Assembly: GCA_945859605.1 (NCBI GenBank)
Contig: OX243827.1
Span: forward strand, 25,987,502 to 26,051,501
Direction: 5' to 3'
Length of the DNA stretch: 64,000 nt
Source: Lumbricus rubellus
Lineage: Eukaryota > Annelida > Clitellata > Crassiclitellata > Lumbricidae
Made by a program: the position numbers and the translations under genes. How positions within the stretch are numbered: position 1 is the stretch's first letter; each line of letters opens with the position of its first letter. A model generated the notes under the pieces. That model saw nothing but the letters and a program-made list of their open reading frames with translations. It did no database searches and had not been told where the DNA came from. This document shows positions 21,026 through 36,000 of this stretch, piece after piece.

Positions 21026-24000
21026 CTGTTTTAATGTCATATACATAGAAACACATGGTTAACAAAGACGTATAAATTCATATTATTAGACCTGACTTTA
21101 TTTTGGTGCCCCATCAACTGTTGCTTTGAATGACATTCGAGTAGCGTTAATAATGTCGCTGCATACGGTATAATCATGGTGTTTTACAGTCGTAAAGATC
21201 ATTATCAAATTAACAGTATTATAACGAGGTATTCTGCGAGGGCTGTTTATCAAGATTCTTAAATTTTCTGCCGCAAAAAAGTAAGTACGTTCTTTGCTAA
21301 CGAATTGGTAATCGCACCATGCCAGACATAAAATAGCACCGTTTAAGAGTATAATTATAGCATCCTATAACCACACAGTTAGCCTAATTACATCCTCGCA
21401 TTAGAGATTGTGTTATCCAACTACATAACCATAACCATAACCATAACCACAGTTTTTATTGCTCAAAGTGACAGTTGACAAAACATCTTTATTACATATA
21501 GTGTCTATAGAAACTAACAAAAAGCAAAAGGAGAGAACCCTTAAGGGACTACTGTCCCACTGACAGGGTTTCCCAAATACAAGTGAAAGTAAACAGCAAC
21601 AGGTTATACGAATAATGGAGTAATAAAGTTAAATTTTTATCTTAACTAGTTAACTAAACATCCTGGGGAAAACATCTAAAGGTGATGTTAAGTGTGCCAA
21701 ATTAGAAAAGTCGTTGAAAATAAAAGAATAAGGGCAGATACATAGATTGAGATTTTGTAGTTTAATAGGAGACAGCGTAAAGTAAATGACATTTAAGTTT
21801 ACGTTTAAAAATGGTGAAACAGAGGGAATTCCGAATAAACAAAGGCAAATTGCAAAGGCAAATTTATACATGTACATGTACATGTATAAATTATGTAGGC
21901 CTAATGCATCGAAGCTGCATCCGCCACGGCATAAATTAGTCTTGATTTCGGCTGCACGTTCGCTCCATATAAAGCAGCTGGCCTATAGCGATAACAAACA
22001 CACTCATAAAACAGTGTAGATGGGAAGATTATAAAAACGAACATACATGTAGTTCCGCCATCTGCCCTTATTATATGATTAACATTGATTATAGCCTACA
22101 GTGCCCCTACACTACGGCTGACGCAATGAGAGATAATGACAAATGTTTAAAGGAAGAGTTTTAAAATTTGGTGGATGGCTGCTTGTAATTGAAATTTTTA
22201 TTTTTAAATGTATTTATTTATTATCAGATGGACTATTATGGTTATGAATTTCCGAGGATCCGAAATAATATTTCCCCAGGAAATTATAAAGAAATATTAA
22301 TTAAACAATAGCCTACTGCTTCAGAACTTTTACCGACACTTCGCTACAAAAATATTCTGCAGAATAAAAAAATTGATAAAAATGAGAGAATGGTCAGTGC
22401 TCAGGAGATAGGCCTACTTAAATTAGGTCAAAATATCTCAAATAGGAATCTACGAACCTTCGTCGATTCTTCATGAAAACAACAACAACGATCACGACGA
22501 TGAGAATCAACAGACAGGCGATTCCAATGCCAAGAAATGGAAGGAAATCTAGAGTCAATCAAACACATGCAAATTACTCATAAAAATTCATCTCATGCAT
22601 GTCTGGTTCATTAGCAGTGGGTCCTGATTGTTATTTTGTTGCATTTTCCGTTAACCATTACAAACGGCTAGCTATCTATCGGTACGCGGTGGTGTAGTGG
22701 TGGATTCTGTGCCATGGAGCCAAGTCGAAGCCACCTCAAACCGCCGCGTAGGGATCTTGAGCTAGTCCTTCACTTGCAAAAACTCCGTTGCAGCGTCTAC
22801 GCCTTAGGCGGGAGTGCCTCTGGGTAGTAATGTTGAAGGGTGCTAGCATTTGCGAGAAATAACATAAATAAACATTCATTATTTTGACTAGGGCATTTGG
22901 TCCTAAGATTAAAAGTCTATTCTGACTTCATTGCTAAAAAGGCAACAGAATATGGCGAATAGATTAGATAACAGCAACTGATTGGCTGGATAGGTCAATT
23001 TGTAGAGTAAGTAATTGAGGTTCGGGCCTCTTCCTCCTCCTCTTTCTCCTCCTCTTCTTCCTCTTTCTCCTCCTCCTCTTCTTCTTTTTCTTCACTTCTT
23101 CTTTTCCTCCTCCTCCTCTTCCTCCCCCACCTTCTTATCCTCCACAACCTCCTCCTCTTAATTTGCCTTTCTCCGTCCTCTTCATCTTCGTCCTCCGCCT
23201 TGAGATCGTTAGTGCATGATCCTTTACTCTCAGCTGCTAAGCGCCATCAATGCTTGGTCATCCGATTGTAGCGCTTAATAAACACTTAGAAATAATAAAA
23301 TTTAATTAGAACAGTGGCCGAACAATCAAGGCAGCACCCGAGCAATGAGACAAACAACCATGAGACAGAGACAACAACTGAGCGACCTGCTGACATGTTA
23401 ACTTGCCACAGCAGTAGGCCTAAGCTCATTGGCCGGATAAATGAAAGGCAGAATGAATCTGATGCAGTTTCCTAATACAGACCAGGAAGTGTTTTGGCGA
23501 GAGATAATTTCGGCTGTTGGACCTAAATGTTGGATCTCTGTCTGTCTGACTTTGCTTTTGTCCGTGTCTGTGTCTCTCTCTGTCCGACTTTGCCTCTGCC
23601 TGTGTCTGTCTTTGTCTATGTCTCTCCCGCCTCTTCCTCTCGCTCTTCCTTCATACTACCTGTTATTTTCGACTTTTGTGTGTTGCCTAATTGCAGTGGC
23701 CTTACAAAATAGGATACCCCAACAAACAAAATACCGGTATAGGAGGCGCAGTAGCATAATTATCCCATCTAAACTTGAAAGCTCACACGCAACATACATG
23801 TATTATAATGAGCAGAGGCATTTTCCTAATACAAACCAGGAAGCTTTTAGGCAAAAGAGAACATCGTTTGCTGAACCTGGATGTTTGAGCTAGCTCTGTT
23901 TGTCAGTGTGTCTGTCTGTCTATCTGTCTGTCTGTCTGCCTGACTCTGACTCTGCTTCTGCTTCTGCTGTCTCTTTCATAGCCCTGTCCCTCGCTCTTCC

Positions 24001-27000
24001 TGCATTCTGATTGTTCGTTTCTATATCTTGTGTCAGTTCAGTCTCAGCACAAGGTTCACCTTTCAGATCTGAAGCCTTATCCACCACGGACTGCCTCCCT
24101 GCTTTAACTTCGGCCTTTCTCTGTAATTATCTGACTGTTCACTGATTTTGGCGAGCCTCCAGTGCATGTTTCTGTTTAATGATACCTTGTCAAAGTGTGT
24201 CATATCACAGATTATTAGTCTCGCCCTCCTCATTTTTTCAGTCTTGGGACTGGAACTGCAAAGTGCGAGCAATGGCGGAGTTAGCACGCCTTCGGTTGAA
24301 GCCTCAAGCATCATAATTATTATACCTGCGTCATAAAGGTTGCTAAATAAATTATTTCATAATCATATCAAGCATTGTATCACACCGTGCTACTGAATAA
24401 TATATTTCATCTACTCACTTATCTAACGCATCTGTATAATTATAACCAGTTGTAGGTCCATCTGTCTGGAATAATCTCCCGTTGCAGATACGCCTGCTAC
24501 CTAGGGTTGACTCGCCTGTGTTCTACAAGCTCCTTAAAACTTTTTTGTTTCACCGTGGTTGGACTGGGAGCGCTTCTGAGTGGATTTCTTGAAGGGGCGC
24601 TATATAAATTCCTGAAATGAATGAATGAATGAACCAATGTCAACAATTCTGGATCTGACGAACGAGAGAAATATGAACGAACGAGTCACTCATGTTCGTT
24701 ATGCGGATGTCGCTCAGCAGGCTCGAATTCACAATCAGTGTATAACAGATAAGCACGACCCGCACTGTGGTACATCATTGAAAATATAATTATTATGTGC
24801 TTTTGTTCCATCATGTGCGCGTGCGCGATCTGGCGTGTCTAATTTTGATGACTGTAGCACCTTTCGATCCATTTCATGCGCCTCTACATTATTATAGATT
24901 ATTTATAAATTAATTGATTGGCATACCAGATAATGATGGAATAAAATTAATTATCGTGATGTTATAGCCTACCTGAAGGTTGCCCGGATTCAACAACAAC
25001 CGCCGAGTCTCCTGACTGTGTTCGATTCGGTGTTGAATGAAACTGAGAAGTGGAATCACCAAATTCAGTGGTGGGTGTTTTCGTCTTTAGTTTTGTCGTT
25101 GTTGTGGCAATTCTTGTCGTTTGGGTTGTTGTCACATTTGATATCGAACCCGAGACATAATCTAAACGTTTAATTGTTCAACACAGTTCGCGTAAATCTT
25201 TACATCGGAATGAATCTGTACCAAACGAAGTATACGACTACATTGTCAGGTCACTGTGTATGGTGGCTAAAAGCGAACCACCTTTCAGCAGTAGGCTAGG
25301 CCTTTAATAATTGACATCAGTCTTAAACCTAAGATTTGCCTGTTTCAATTTGATTAGGTACACATCCACTCTAGCTCTAGCCTACTTCTGGTTTGCTACT
25401 TCCGACTTCAATATTATTTCACTTGAAGCGACCTTCGGTCGATCCCTTGTACCCTATGATACAGACGATTTATATAAATTATAATTATGCATACATATAG
25501 ACCTATTATATTGTTTATCGCAGAACAAAAGAACTAAATGAATTCTGAATTAAACAGATAAAACACAAAAACTATTTCATTAAGAGATCGGATAGCAAAT
25601 TAAACTAATGACGCGAAGACACTTAGTCTATGCACCCTTTTTCTGACGTAAGACTTGTCCTTTACTGACAAGCCAAAAGCAATTGAAGGGCTTGAAGCAA
25701 TAACAAGGTATGTCGAAAACCATGAATGTTGGGAAATCGACTTCAAAGATTTTCAACTACAAACTACTGTATCTAAGCCATATGACGACATATCAACAAG
25801 CTGTTTTGAGCACTATGTACCTTAAAATTGTCTTTAACACAATTATTGTTAAATGTTTCAATGTGAAAGATGAAATTATTATTATTATTTTCACATTTTG
25901 CTTCATATCTGGTTATTGCATCGCGAACACTCAGTCATCAGTATCATTTCTGGTGCAATAACAGGTTATGTCGACAAAGTGTTTTCTAGCATCTGCGATA
26001 CCACACATATTATATGGTATAAGTCGACATACCTTGTTATTGCATCAAACTGTTTCTATTACACAGACGAGAATTGTGCATGATTACCATGCAGATGGTA
26101 GGTTATGTCAACGAACCTCATTATTGCATTGGCTTTAATAGAAAATTTGAAAAGAATCAAGACCATGTATGTCGTCATACCGGGATATTGCAGTAGAGAT
26201 ATGGACGAAATCTGCCGGAGAACAATAACATATTATGTCGACATAACTTTGTTTTGCGAAATGACGCTCAAACATATTCAGATCTGTGCAAAATTCACAG
26301 GGTAGATAGATTACTGTCTTCCGGACACTCTGGCATACTGTTTCGCAAGACATAGGTATGTCGACATACCTTGTTATTGCTCCCAGTCCTTCAATTGCTA
26401 AATTTAATTATCAAACTCATGTCCATAACTAACTGCTGGGCGAAAGCATAATTATTGAGTGTAGGCCAACTATTAACAACGGTTACAGTTTTAGAAATGT
26501 AAACATGGCAATAATTTTCATAACTGTCACAACAGCTTAGACCAAAAATGGAAATCCTGCCACTGATCCCTAGACTTAGGCCTATATGTTAGCATAATTG
26601 GGGGATTACATTACGACGCACGTTGCATCAGCAAGTATTTAGTTCATTTTTTCTAAGACGGAGAATATATCACTGCGTCATTGCACCTAGAAGATATATT
26701 TAAATATGGCTACTTATCTGATGAAAGTGAAGCTGGACGAGATCCGACAAACTTGAAATTGCCGCTTAAATGCAACAGGCTTACACGGCTGGTATTTAAC
26801 ATGACACTTATCCACTTTGATTTGACTGATTGGGCGAATGGTGAAGCGAATAGACGCATGTCTTTTTCAAATGTTGAATCACCTTGAATGCAGATATAGC
26901 AAAAGGTCCGAAAGCAATCGCAGTTTGTCCACCTGCCAGTACTTGCATTTAGACACAGACAGTCGCCGCCTGTAGAGTGTGGATTTTCATCTTCCCAATT

Positions 27001-30000
27001 GGAATACTTTATCTCTCCATAATGTTCTGTAACAATATTATACAGCCTCAATGAGTTTCAATATCGGTAGCCAACTCTCAACATGAATTAATTTAGTACT
27101 ATATAAATAGCGACGACGACGAAGGGGAGGAAATAGACGAAGATGGAAATAAAAATAAGAATAAGCAGAAGAAGAGGACGAGGACGAATGCGAAGAAGAA
27201 CGCGAACAGAAATGAAGAAGAAGAAGACGACGACGACGAAGATGAAGAACTTACTCTGATGATTCAGCCAGTCCCAACTTTCATTCCGCAATCCTATCCA
27301 ATATTGTCCATTCCATAAGCTTACTGAAGAAAGGGAGGAAAGGCCATCTTCAAAAGTCGCTAAATCACTTTCTTCCTTGAGGCAAATGTTCCTAGCGTCA
27401 TACCAAGTCGTCGCTCCGTGGTGAATTTTGTAGCATCTGCTTCCCAACTGTCGAAACCCAGATGAACAGTTGATATCTGAAAATGTGATACATTCTGTCG
27501 CTGAACAAGACCAATTCTCATCGCTTGTTTACTGGCAAGATCTATTGGCTTTATTATACCCGAGCATCATGGTCTACTGTTGTTATAGTTGTTTAACACA
27601 TGGGGCTACGAAGAACTTAACCACGCATGTTTGCGACCAACTTGGTTGTCGCTCTTTCAAATCGCGCCATTGTTCAGTTCCATTGTCTTTTAAAGAAATT
27701 TGCTTACAATTCTCGTAACTTATGGTGCATTACTATAGAACCGTTTGAAAACACACGAGAATTGGCAGATTAGTTATTGTTATGTTTAGACAAGCTGGGG
27801 TAGTCGGCGTTACCCGAAATTCGTTATTCGCCCAACTCAGTTCCACCTGCCCCTCTGGAGTACCGGTATCCGGCGTTGCTCGGAAAATTTCTGTTATTTT
27901 GTCCAAGCCCTCCCCGCTCCATCATATCCCTCCCAAATCCAATCCTAGCCTCACTCCCTCCCAACCCTCTCAACCCCACCCGCACCATCCAGCATCCACC
28001 CCCTTAGAGTACTCGACGTTGCTCGAGAAATTTCGGTTTGTCGCTCTACCCAGCCCCATTCTGCCCTTCTATCCCTCCGGCCACTGATCCGCGCCACTTC
28101 CTCCTCCCACCTCTTTTCCTACCACTACATCCTCGTTCCACCTTTCATTCACGTCTTCAATCCGTTCTCTCTTTTTCCTTCTCATCATTTTCTCTCCACT
28201 TTCGTTCCGCCCCTTTCCGTCCCACCGTCTGAGTACAATAATAATAATTTATGCACATCTGCTTGGAATGACCTTAAATCCTCCTCTGCGTGTTAAGATC
28301 ATTCTTCTTGTGCTGCTATTCGTGGTACTCACTGACCGAAGGCATTTATCTTTCCGAGGTCTTTTGCACTGAACTGAAAACGCCTGTGAATAGTTCATAC
28401 TGCTTGAGGCGTCCTGATACGACACGGTATTAATTATTAATACCATATCTCAGATTTGGTGGTGATATGACTCTTACCATGCTACATAAGATTTGTACTG
28501 ATGTATGGGTATCGGGAGTCTGGCCCGACGATTGGACGCAATCGGTTTTTATCCCTTTACCGAAAAAGGGGATCCGCTCTGTTGCGAGAACTACAGGACC
28601 ATAGCGCTAGTTTCGCACGCCAGCAAAATTCTCCTAAGGGTCATCCTGGAGCGCATTCAAACTAAACTTGATAATGAACTGGCTCCTAAGCAGGCCGGTT
28701 TCAGACCCAATCGAGGCACTCGCGATCAGATTACGAACCTCCGGATCATCATAGAAAAGGCAAATGAGAGAAGTCAGAATCTCTACTTTTGCTTCATAGA
28801 TTTTCCGAAAGCGTTCGACATGGTGCAACACGGTCAGCTGTGGTTGTCCATGCTGGACATGGGGTTTCCCCCACAACTTGTCCAACTATTGATGAACCTA
28901 TACAAACAGCAGCGAGCAGCTGTTAGGACGGATAATATCACCTCTAACTGGTTCCGCGTTAAGAAAGGCGTTCGGCAAGGTTGTAACATCTCGCCTTGCC
29001 TATTTAACATCCTGGCGGAACAGGCAATGCGCAAGGCGCTTGACGGGTTCAGAGGGGGCTTCAGAATTGGAGGTAGGACCATCAGTAATCTTAGATACGC
29101 GGATGACATCCTCTTGATCGCTACATCACCAGAGGAACTCCAGGAGCTCGTCAATCGTGCCGAATCCGCTGCCAAGGAGTACGGTTCAAATATAAATGTT
29201 TCAAAGACGAAGGTTATGACCAATACCGATAGGATCCTCAGGATTTTTGTCGCGGGCAGTGAACTCAAACAAGTGGATAACTTCACCTATCTAGGCAGCA
29301 AAATCTCAAGCGATGCAAAGTGTTCAGTCGATATTAAGTCCATGCAGGCTGGCCATGGGTATGGCGGTCATGATGAAGCTTACGAATGTCTGGGAAAACA
29401 AGTCCATTAGTACTCAAACCAAGCTTCGTTTGATGAAATACTTGGTCTGGTCCGTTGCAATCTATGGTTGCGAATCATGGGTGCTCAAAAAGGTGGAGGA
29501 AAAGCAGATACAGGGTTTCGAGAAGAAAATGTACCCGTAAGCTTTTTCGCATTTCTTGGACGCTCAAACTTACCACAGAGCAGGTTTATCGGCTTGCCGG
29601 AACTTCACCAGAGCTCTTGGGTTCCATCAAGGCTCGCAAACTCTCCTATTTCGGTCATATCATCAGGATTCCCCAGGATTGCGTGGAAAAAGCCATTATG
29701 CAGGGTCACGTAGAAGGTTATCGACGCAACGTAGACCGCGTATTAGCTGGATTGACAACATTCTTGCTTGGTCCCGTCTTTCCGGATCCAATCTTCTCGC
29801 CGCTGCACGCGATAGGAGGCAGTGGAGAGCTAAAGTCCATGCATGTGACCAACCGTCGCGCAGCGAGGTCGGTGATTGACATGACATGACATTAATTATT
29901 ATCTATTGTAGTATTATTGTCATTATCGTTTTCCTTACTTACGATCATAATTATGTTCATAATAATATCAGTGCCTTTATTATCACTTCGAAACCGGTTG

Positions 30001-33000
30001 ATTTGCTTGTTAAGCTGAGCATTAAGCGAAAAATGACGTCATCAAATGACGTCAAAAATTATCGTACAACGATTAAAATTAATGGCCTCTTAAATGTAGC
30101 AAACACTATCACTTCGAAATTTAAAATGTTCATAAATCGGAGTAAGTGAACTGATAGCTAAAAGTAGTCGATTTGACCTGCAAATTTGCATGGTAATGAT
30201 TTACAAAATGTTTCTTCGCGGTAACGCGCGCCGTTCCAGAGTCTTTCTTATGGGAAATACATGCACAGTAGAAGGACAAACTTTCAGAAATGTGATTATG
30301 ATTAGCCTAGCTAATTTTAAAGAAACACACGATCAGTTCTACAGCGCTTATCCTGGTTTCGTAGCCTATAACCTACAAAATGTAAACGGATGAAATAAAA
30401 TCTCGTATAAACAAATCTTCTAGAGTGCTTCTGATGAAGTTCGACACATTGCGAGAAATGTAGGCCTATAAGCTAAAGGGGGTGCACAAAATTAATTTAG
30501 TCCTGGCAGTTAATTTCTTGAAATTGAAAAACCTTTTCCGTGGGCTAAAAATTGTCGAATTTCCTCTCAGAAAGAGGGAAAATCCGACAGCTACTCGCCG
30601 CCTGAGAGTTATAATGCTCTATCATGAATTTTTGAAAAAATCGAGTTTGGTATCAATTTGATCAGTGGATCATTTGCTCTATCATTAGACAAAGAAGCTA
30701 GCTGAATGAAGCGGTCGTTTCTTAGTTATAAGTCAGTATTTAAATGCTCTATCTTGCGAAACTGTTTCCAATCTAGACTTTCTTAGGGTTATAAAGCTCT
30801 ATCATTACTCGTCGGCAGCCAATCACAAGGCTGCTTTTGACTATGATAGAGCAAAGTTTCACTGAATAAAAAATTTCAGGGTATAAATGCTCTATCATTA
30901 CCATAGGCGAAGCCATTACGCTGAGTTAGAGCAAAAGCATACTCGCAGTGTATGATAGAGCAATATAATACTGAGGACGCGATTAGAATAAATACTTCGT
31001 GTATTACTTTACGTGGTCAAATTTACTATGTCTGATCGAAACGTTTTGCTGTAACATATATTTTTGCATTTTCTTAAAATTTTCTATATTTTTTACTTTT
31101 GTTCAACAAAATATATATTTTTTCAAAACAAGTCACTGGCAGGAATCTAAAAATGATAGAATTATACTGCAAAACAATGAAATTAAGAATTTTGGACCCA
31201 AAACAGTGACCAAACTTTAAAGTGGTTTTTCTCGGTTTCGCCAAAAGCTATGATAGAGCATTATAACTCTAGGGCGGCGTACTGTAGTAACTGTCTGTCA
31301 CTGGTCAACCGTTAAAGTTTTCACAACGTGCATAGATGAAATAACTGTCATTGACAGTAGGCCTATCTGTAGCCTACGCGCCTCACAAAACCAATATCCA
31401 CATGTCTGGCACCTTATCCATTCTTCTTACAGGTTCTGGCGTGGATCAAAATATGAACAACCACATTTAGTAAAATAATTGCATAGATCATCGACATCGT
31501 CAGAATTCAGAATCTTGTGTATCTTATTCTTCGTGCCTTTCTTTTGCAATTTTTTTGGTTGATAGGCCTATGCAGGATTTACTTGCTTATCATTGCTCTT
31601 AAAATTAGTAGCCTATACGTGTTCAAATTTTTGCCCACCCATCTTGTCCAGATTTTAGGCAGCCTTCTATCGTCGGCCATCATTTATCTTCAGTGTTCTT
31701 ATGATTTTAGAAGTAGGCTACGGTGTAGGGTTAAAAAGCTAAATATTTTGGTGTAGTAGAAATAAACGGTTGGCTTGCTGATGCTGCAGGCCTAATCGAA
31801 AATTCTGCTGGAGAAGATCGACTTGCATTGGTTCCTGATAATGGTGGGCTTGCAATGGTGGCTGATAACGATAGATTTGCGTTGGTGGCTGATGAAACAA
31901 TTTGAATGTTACAACTTGCTACCCATGCCTCGAGGGGCAGTCAGATTGATGCACTTAGCCTTTAGATTGTCTCCTTCTCAAACAAGGTACACATCCGAAG
32001 TAAGAACTGAGATCTTTGTCTTTATACATAATTTATCTTTTAATATTAATAAAAAGGGTCATGTTTAGAAAAGTAAACCCCTAGGAATGATGTGGGCCAT
32101 ACATATTATTATGGCTTGTAATAAAGTTTCTCAAATGTCTCCATGAACTCGATTCCGCAATATATTTCTAGATAGTAAGGGATATTGGATACATGTGTTT
32201 CGTATAAATTCAAGTCTGTCTCTTGAACAGCTGATGCAGCTGCAAAAATTAATCAGACTTTCGTTTTATAAACTTTGGGGATCTATATCCGCGTCTCAGA
32301 TTCACATTTCGGTGAGACCTTGCGCGCGTTACAAATTTATTTTGTAATAATAATAATGATAATAATAATGAAACACGCATAAAACGAATCACATATTATA
32401 GTCCCACGTGCGTATACGAGCCACACACTGTCGAACTTACCCCCAATCGAACTTACTCGAACTTGGTGCACCATGGAAGTTTGACAGGTCACTTTGGCCT
32501 ACTCAGTGACACACTATGTAGCCTCATGAGCACTAAGCTTATGCATCCTACCAGCCTACTTTTCATTGCCATTAGTCGCAGACTATATCACGCATTAAAA
32601 ACAATAAAATCTCCATCGAAATGTGCGATATATTCGAATAAATGCTCACAACATGATAATAGATTTTTTTCGCAATCGAATGCATTGGTTGTTTAATCAG
32701 GAGTGCTGATTTAGATCAAGGTTTCGAGAATCGCATACAGTAAAATTTTAATCTGAGCGGGTCAAAATAGCAACAAAAGAAAGCTCTGTTCAAATATAAA
32801 TGCGAAAATGACGTGTCATTGAAGTTCGTGAATAAGTTGACAAAAATGTCGAACTTCCCTTCAATGGCGGACATTCCCGAGCAATCTAAGGTGTCTGACA
32901 ACTTTAAAAACCGAGCATATAGACCGGACAATCGTCCATCTGACCATTAATTATTTTGGCTTTCATTTCTTCCGTCAATGGTTTTAGATACGACCTAGTA

Positions 33001-36000
33001 GTGAAATGCAATGCAAACATCTCTATAAATAAAGCGGAAACTGTATGTCTGTTTGACCGGATGCATTCACACAGTTGCTGAGCTTTTCACTCAAAACCTT
33101 CACTACTGTGTCGGTCTCGGCATGGGACATCCCGTGGGAGGGGGTTTGGCGAATCTCGCCCACCAAGGGGTCATGGGGGTGGGGAGAAAACCGAAATTTT
33201 TGCACATTGTGTGTGTTTGTGTGTCACTCACATTTCCAAACCTTTTGTACTTTAAAGAAAGAGAGGGAGGAATGGAGGGAAGAGGGAGGGGACGGAGACG
33301 GGGACGGTGGGAGGCAGGGGGAGGAAGGAACGGAGAGAGAGACGGAGTAAGGGAGCGAATGGGTCGAAGTGAGGGTGGGGAAGTAGGGGATTGGCCGGGA
33401 ACGGGGGCGAATCCTAAAATCCCGGGGAACGCCGGGTAGGCCTACACCAGGTAGTTCAAATTAAATGTAAAACTATTACAGCGCATTTTGAGCACCTTTA
33501 AACACGTAAACTTACTGTATGTGAAGTAGGAGCAGATGAATTTCAGTTTCCAAGTTGAAGGGCCGTCTGATAGAGAATAATATATGTACAATCCGTCTGA
33601 TGTGACTGTCAAGTAGGCGTAGCGATTGGTTCTGTCGCTGCTCGGATTATTAGCTTCAACTACACACAATAATATAGTTTGGAATCGTATTATTTCTCAC
33701 AAGGAGCACCAATTTTTTAATGCATGGTTTGCAAATATATAGGCTTACAGCAGTCTTTTGTATGTGCGCACGTTTGTATACATAGGTTTAGTGCTTTGTT
33801 TTGCGTCTAGGCATGGGCGGAGACCTAGGGGTGGCAGGGGGGACGGTCCCCAATAAAGGTGTTGGGGCACGGCCCGTGCATTGGTCCCCCACCAATCGTT
33901 GAGCGTCAAGAGTCAAGACTAAAAAGTCATTGACATTTTTTTGGCGGTTAAAATAGACATTTTTCTATACTTTTTTGGTCAGATGAGTATAAAAGGTCAT
34001 CAACGTCTTTTGGCCGTGAAAAATAAACATTTTTCTTGACTTTTTGGCCAAACGACTGAAAGAGGTCATCAACTTTTTGGCGGTTAAATATAAAATAAAT
34101 GCTTGGAAAAACGTCGTCAGAAATTTTCGTCCGTCAAATAAACTCGCGTCTTTTCTTCGGCCACTCGTCCGCCCCCCCCCCAAATCTCCGCCCAGGTCTC
34201 CGCCCATGCGTCTAGGCCTATTGATGTTATGGTGAAGTGCTAAATACGAATGTTGCTTGAATTTAATGATGTAGTATGGTATATCATTAATTTGTTATGC
34301 GAGAAAACGTAATAATAGGACTTACATAATAAAATACCCAGCTACTGGAAGTCTATCTAAATACTAAAAGCTTCATTTGCATGCTCAGCCTACACCAACT
34401 TCATTAGTTTCTACAGTACTTTTGCACATCAGTTGGATGTAACCTTAACTGAACAATCATTGCTATTCTCTACTCTCATACGTCGTTCCACTTTCCGTAG
34501 GCTACTTTATCACAACGCAGCATCTTAGCTTTGATGTGTTTGGTTCCTCATTATTGAACATCCAGCATGAATGCAGGTTACGATTTACGAACAGAATTCT
34601 TCTATCTCTGCATTCATTTGGCCAGGGGTTGGAAATCGTTCTATCGGACCGTAAATCTATGGACGACCCCTCTGACACGACACAGCACTCTGTATAAACG
34701 AGTATACATTGTGCTTAGCTAATATTGATAAGAGTATCCCTTCAGAATCTACCGCTTAGTTTTGCGATCATAACTGGTTTTGCGCTGTCAGGTCAAAAGC
34801 GCCTCTGAGAAGTATAGGTCCTATAGGATTAAGCTCCGTATAAGCTTAAACGATCAATTATTATAGGCCTGTGTGAAGCACTAATTAAGCTTATATAGGG
34901 TGGCCCAAAAAAGTGATAACATCTCGTATAATGTAATATAATTAGTTCAAATCTGTTTTGACTATATCCATAATAGCTTAAAAAGTCCACTAATTACACT
35001 TGCTTAACTGTTTAGTCATATGACGTCATTATTACGACAACTTCCGGTCGACATTTTTTATTTTTTATTTGCCAATCGTCAACTTTGCGTGTTTTGAAGA
35101 TATTTTAACTAGAATGACAAAAAACGCTACAGAAGACCTATTCTGATCAAAAATTTGCGAATTTAGAAACATTGGGGTGCAAGGCGAATGAAAATTAGTT
35201 TTCAAAAAAGCCTATTATATCAGGCTATTACTAGTGGTTCCACGACAACTGGTCCACCGACAACTCGTTCAACGACAACTCGTCCACGGACAACTGGTCC
35301 ACCGACAACTCGTCCACTGAAATAGAAGCCTTATTATTGAGAAAACGCTTGGGGAATAGAAGCTGGATGAAGGTTTTTACAGGTGAAATAGAGGCTGGAT
35401 TCATGAAAAAATGCTTAAGAAATGGAAGATGGATCAAGTCTTTGTTCGATCTGAAATAGAAGCTGAATGCATGTTGAAACACATGATGCAAATCATCAAT
35501 TCAGCTTCTATTTAATCAAGGAAACTATTAGACTTTCTTTTAGTAAATCCAGCTCCTATTTCGTAAACAAAGAACTTTCTTCCAGCTTCTATTTCACAAG
35601 CGTTTTCTCGATAATCCGGCTTCTATTTCAGTGGACGAGTTGTCGGTGGACCAGTTGTCCGGGGACGAGTTGTCGTTGGACGAGTTGTCGGTGGACGAGT
35701 TGTCGTGACACCGATCGGGTTATTAAATAAATTGATAATGACGGTACAACAGAACGTAAACGCGGAAGTGGTCGGCCAAAGTCTGCTAGAACACGACAGA
35801 ACATTGAGCAGGCGATTAAGCTGATTTGCAGTCAAGAAGATGATCCTCATAGTCACAAAAGTTCGTTGGAAATTCAGTTGGTGTTTCTCGCTTACAAAAG
35901 TTGTTCAGAAGCAAGGGAGACACATGGAACATGTTTTATGAGTAGCGTAACTACTACTTGGCATGCGACAGTAAATTACAAAACGCTATATTGATTCAAT

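Noticed and set aside
21426..21446. (ATAACC)n as a telomere-like repeat
   Set aside because: Only three to four copies, and not the TTAGGG type. A short simple repeat.
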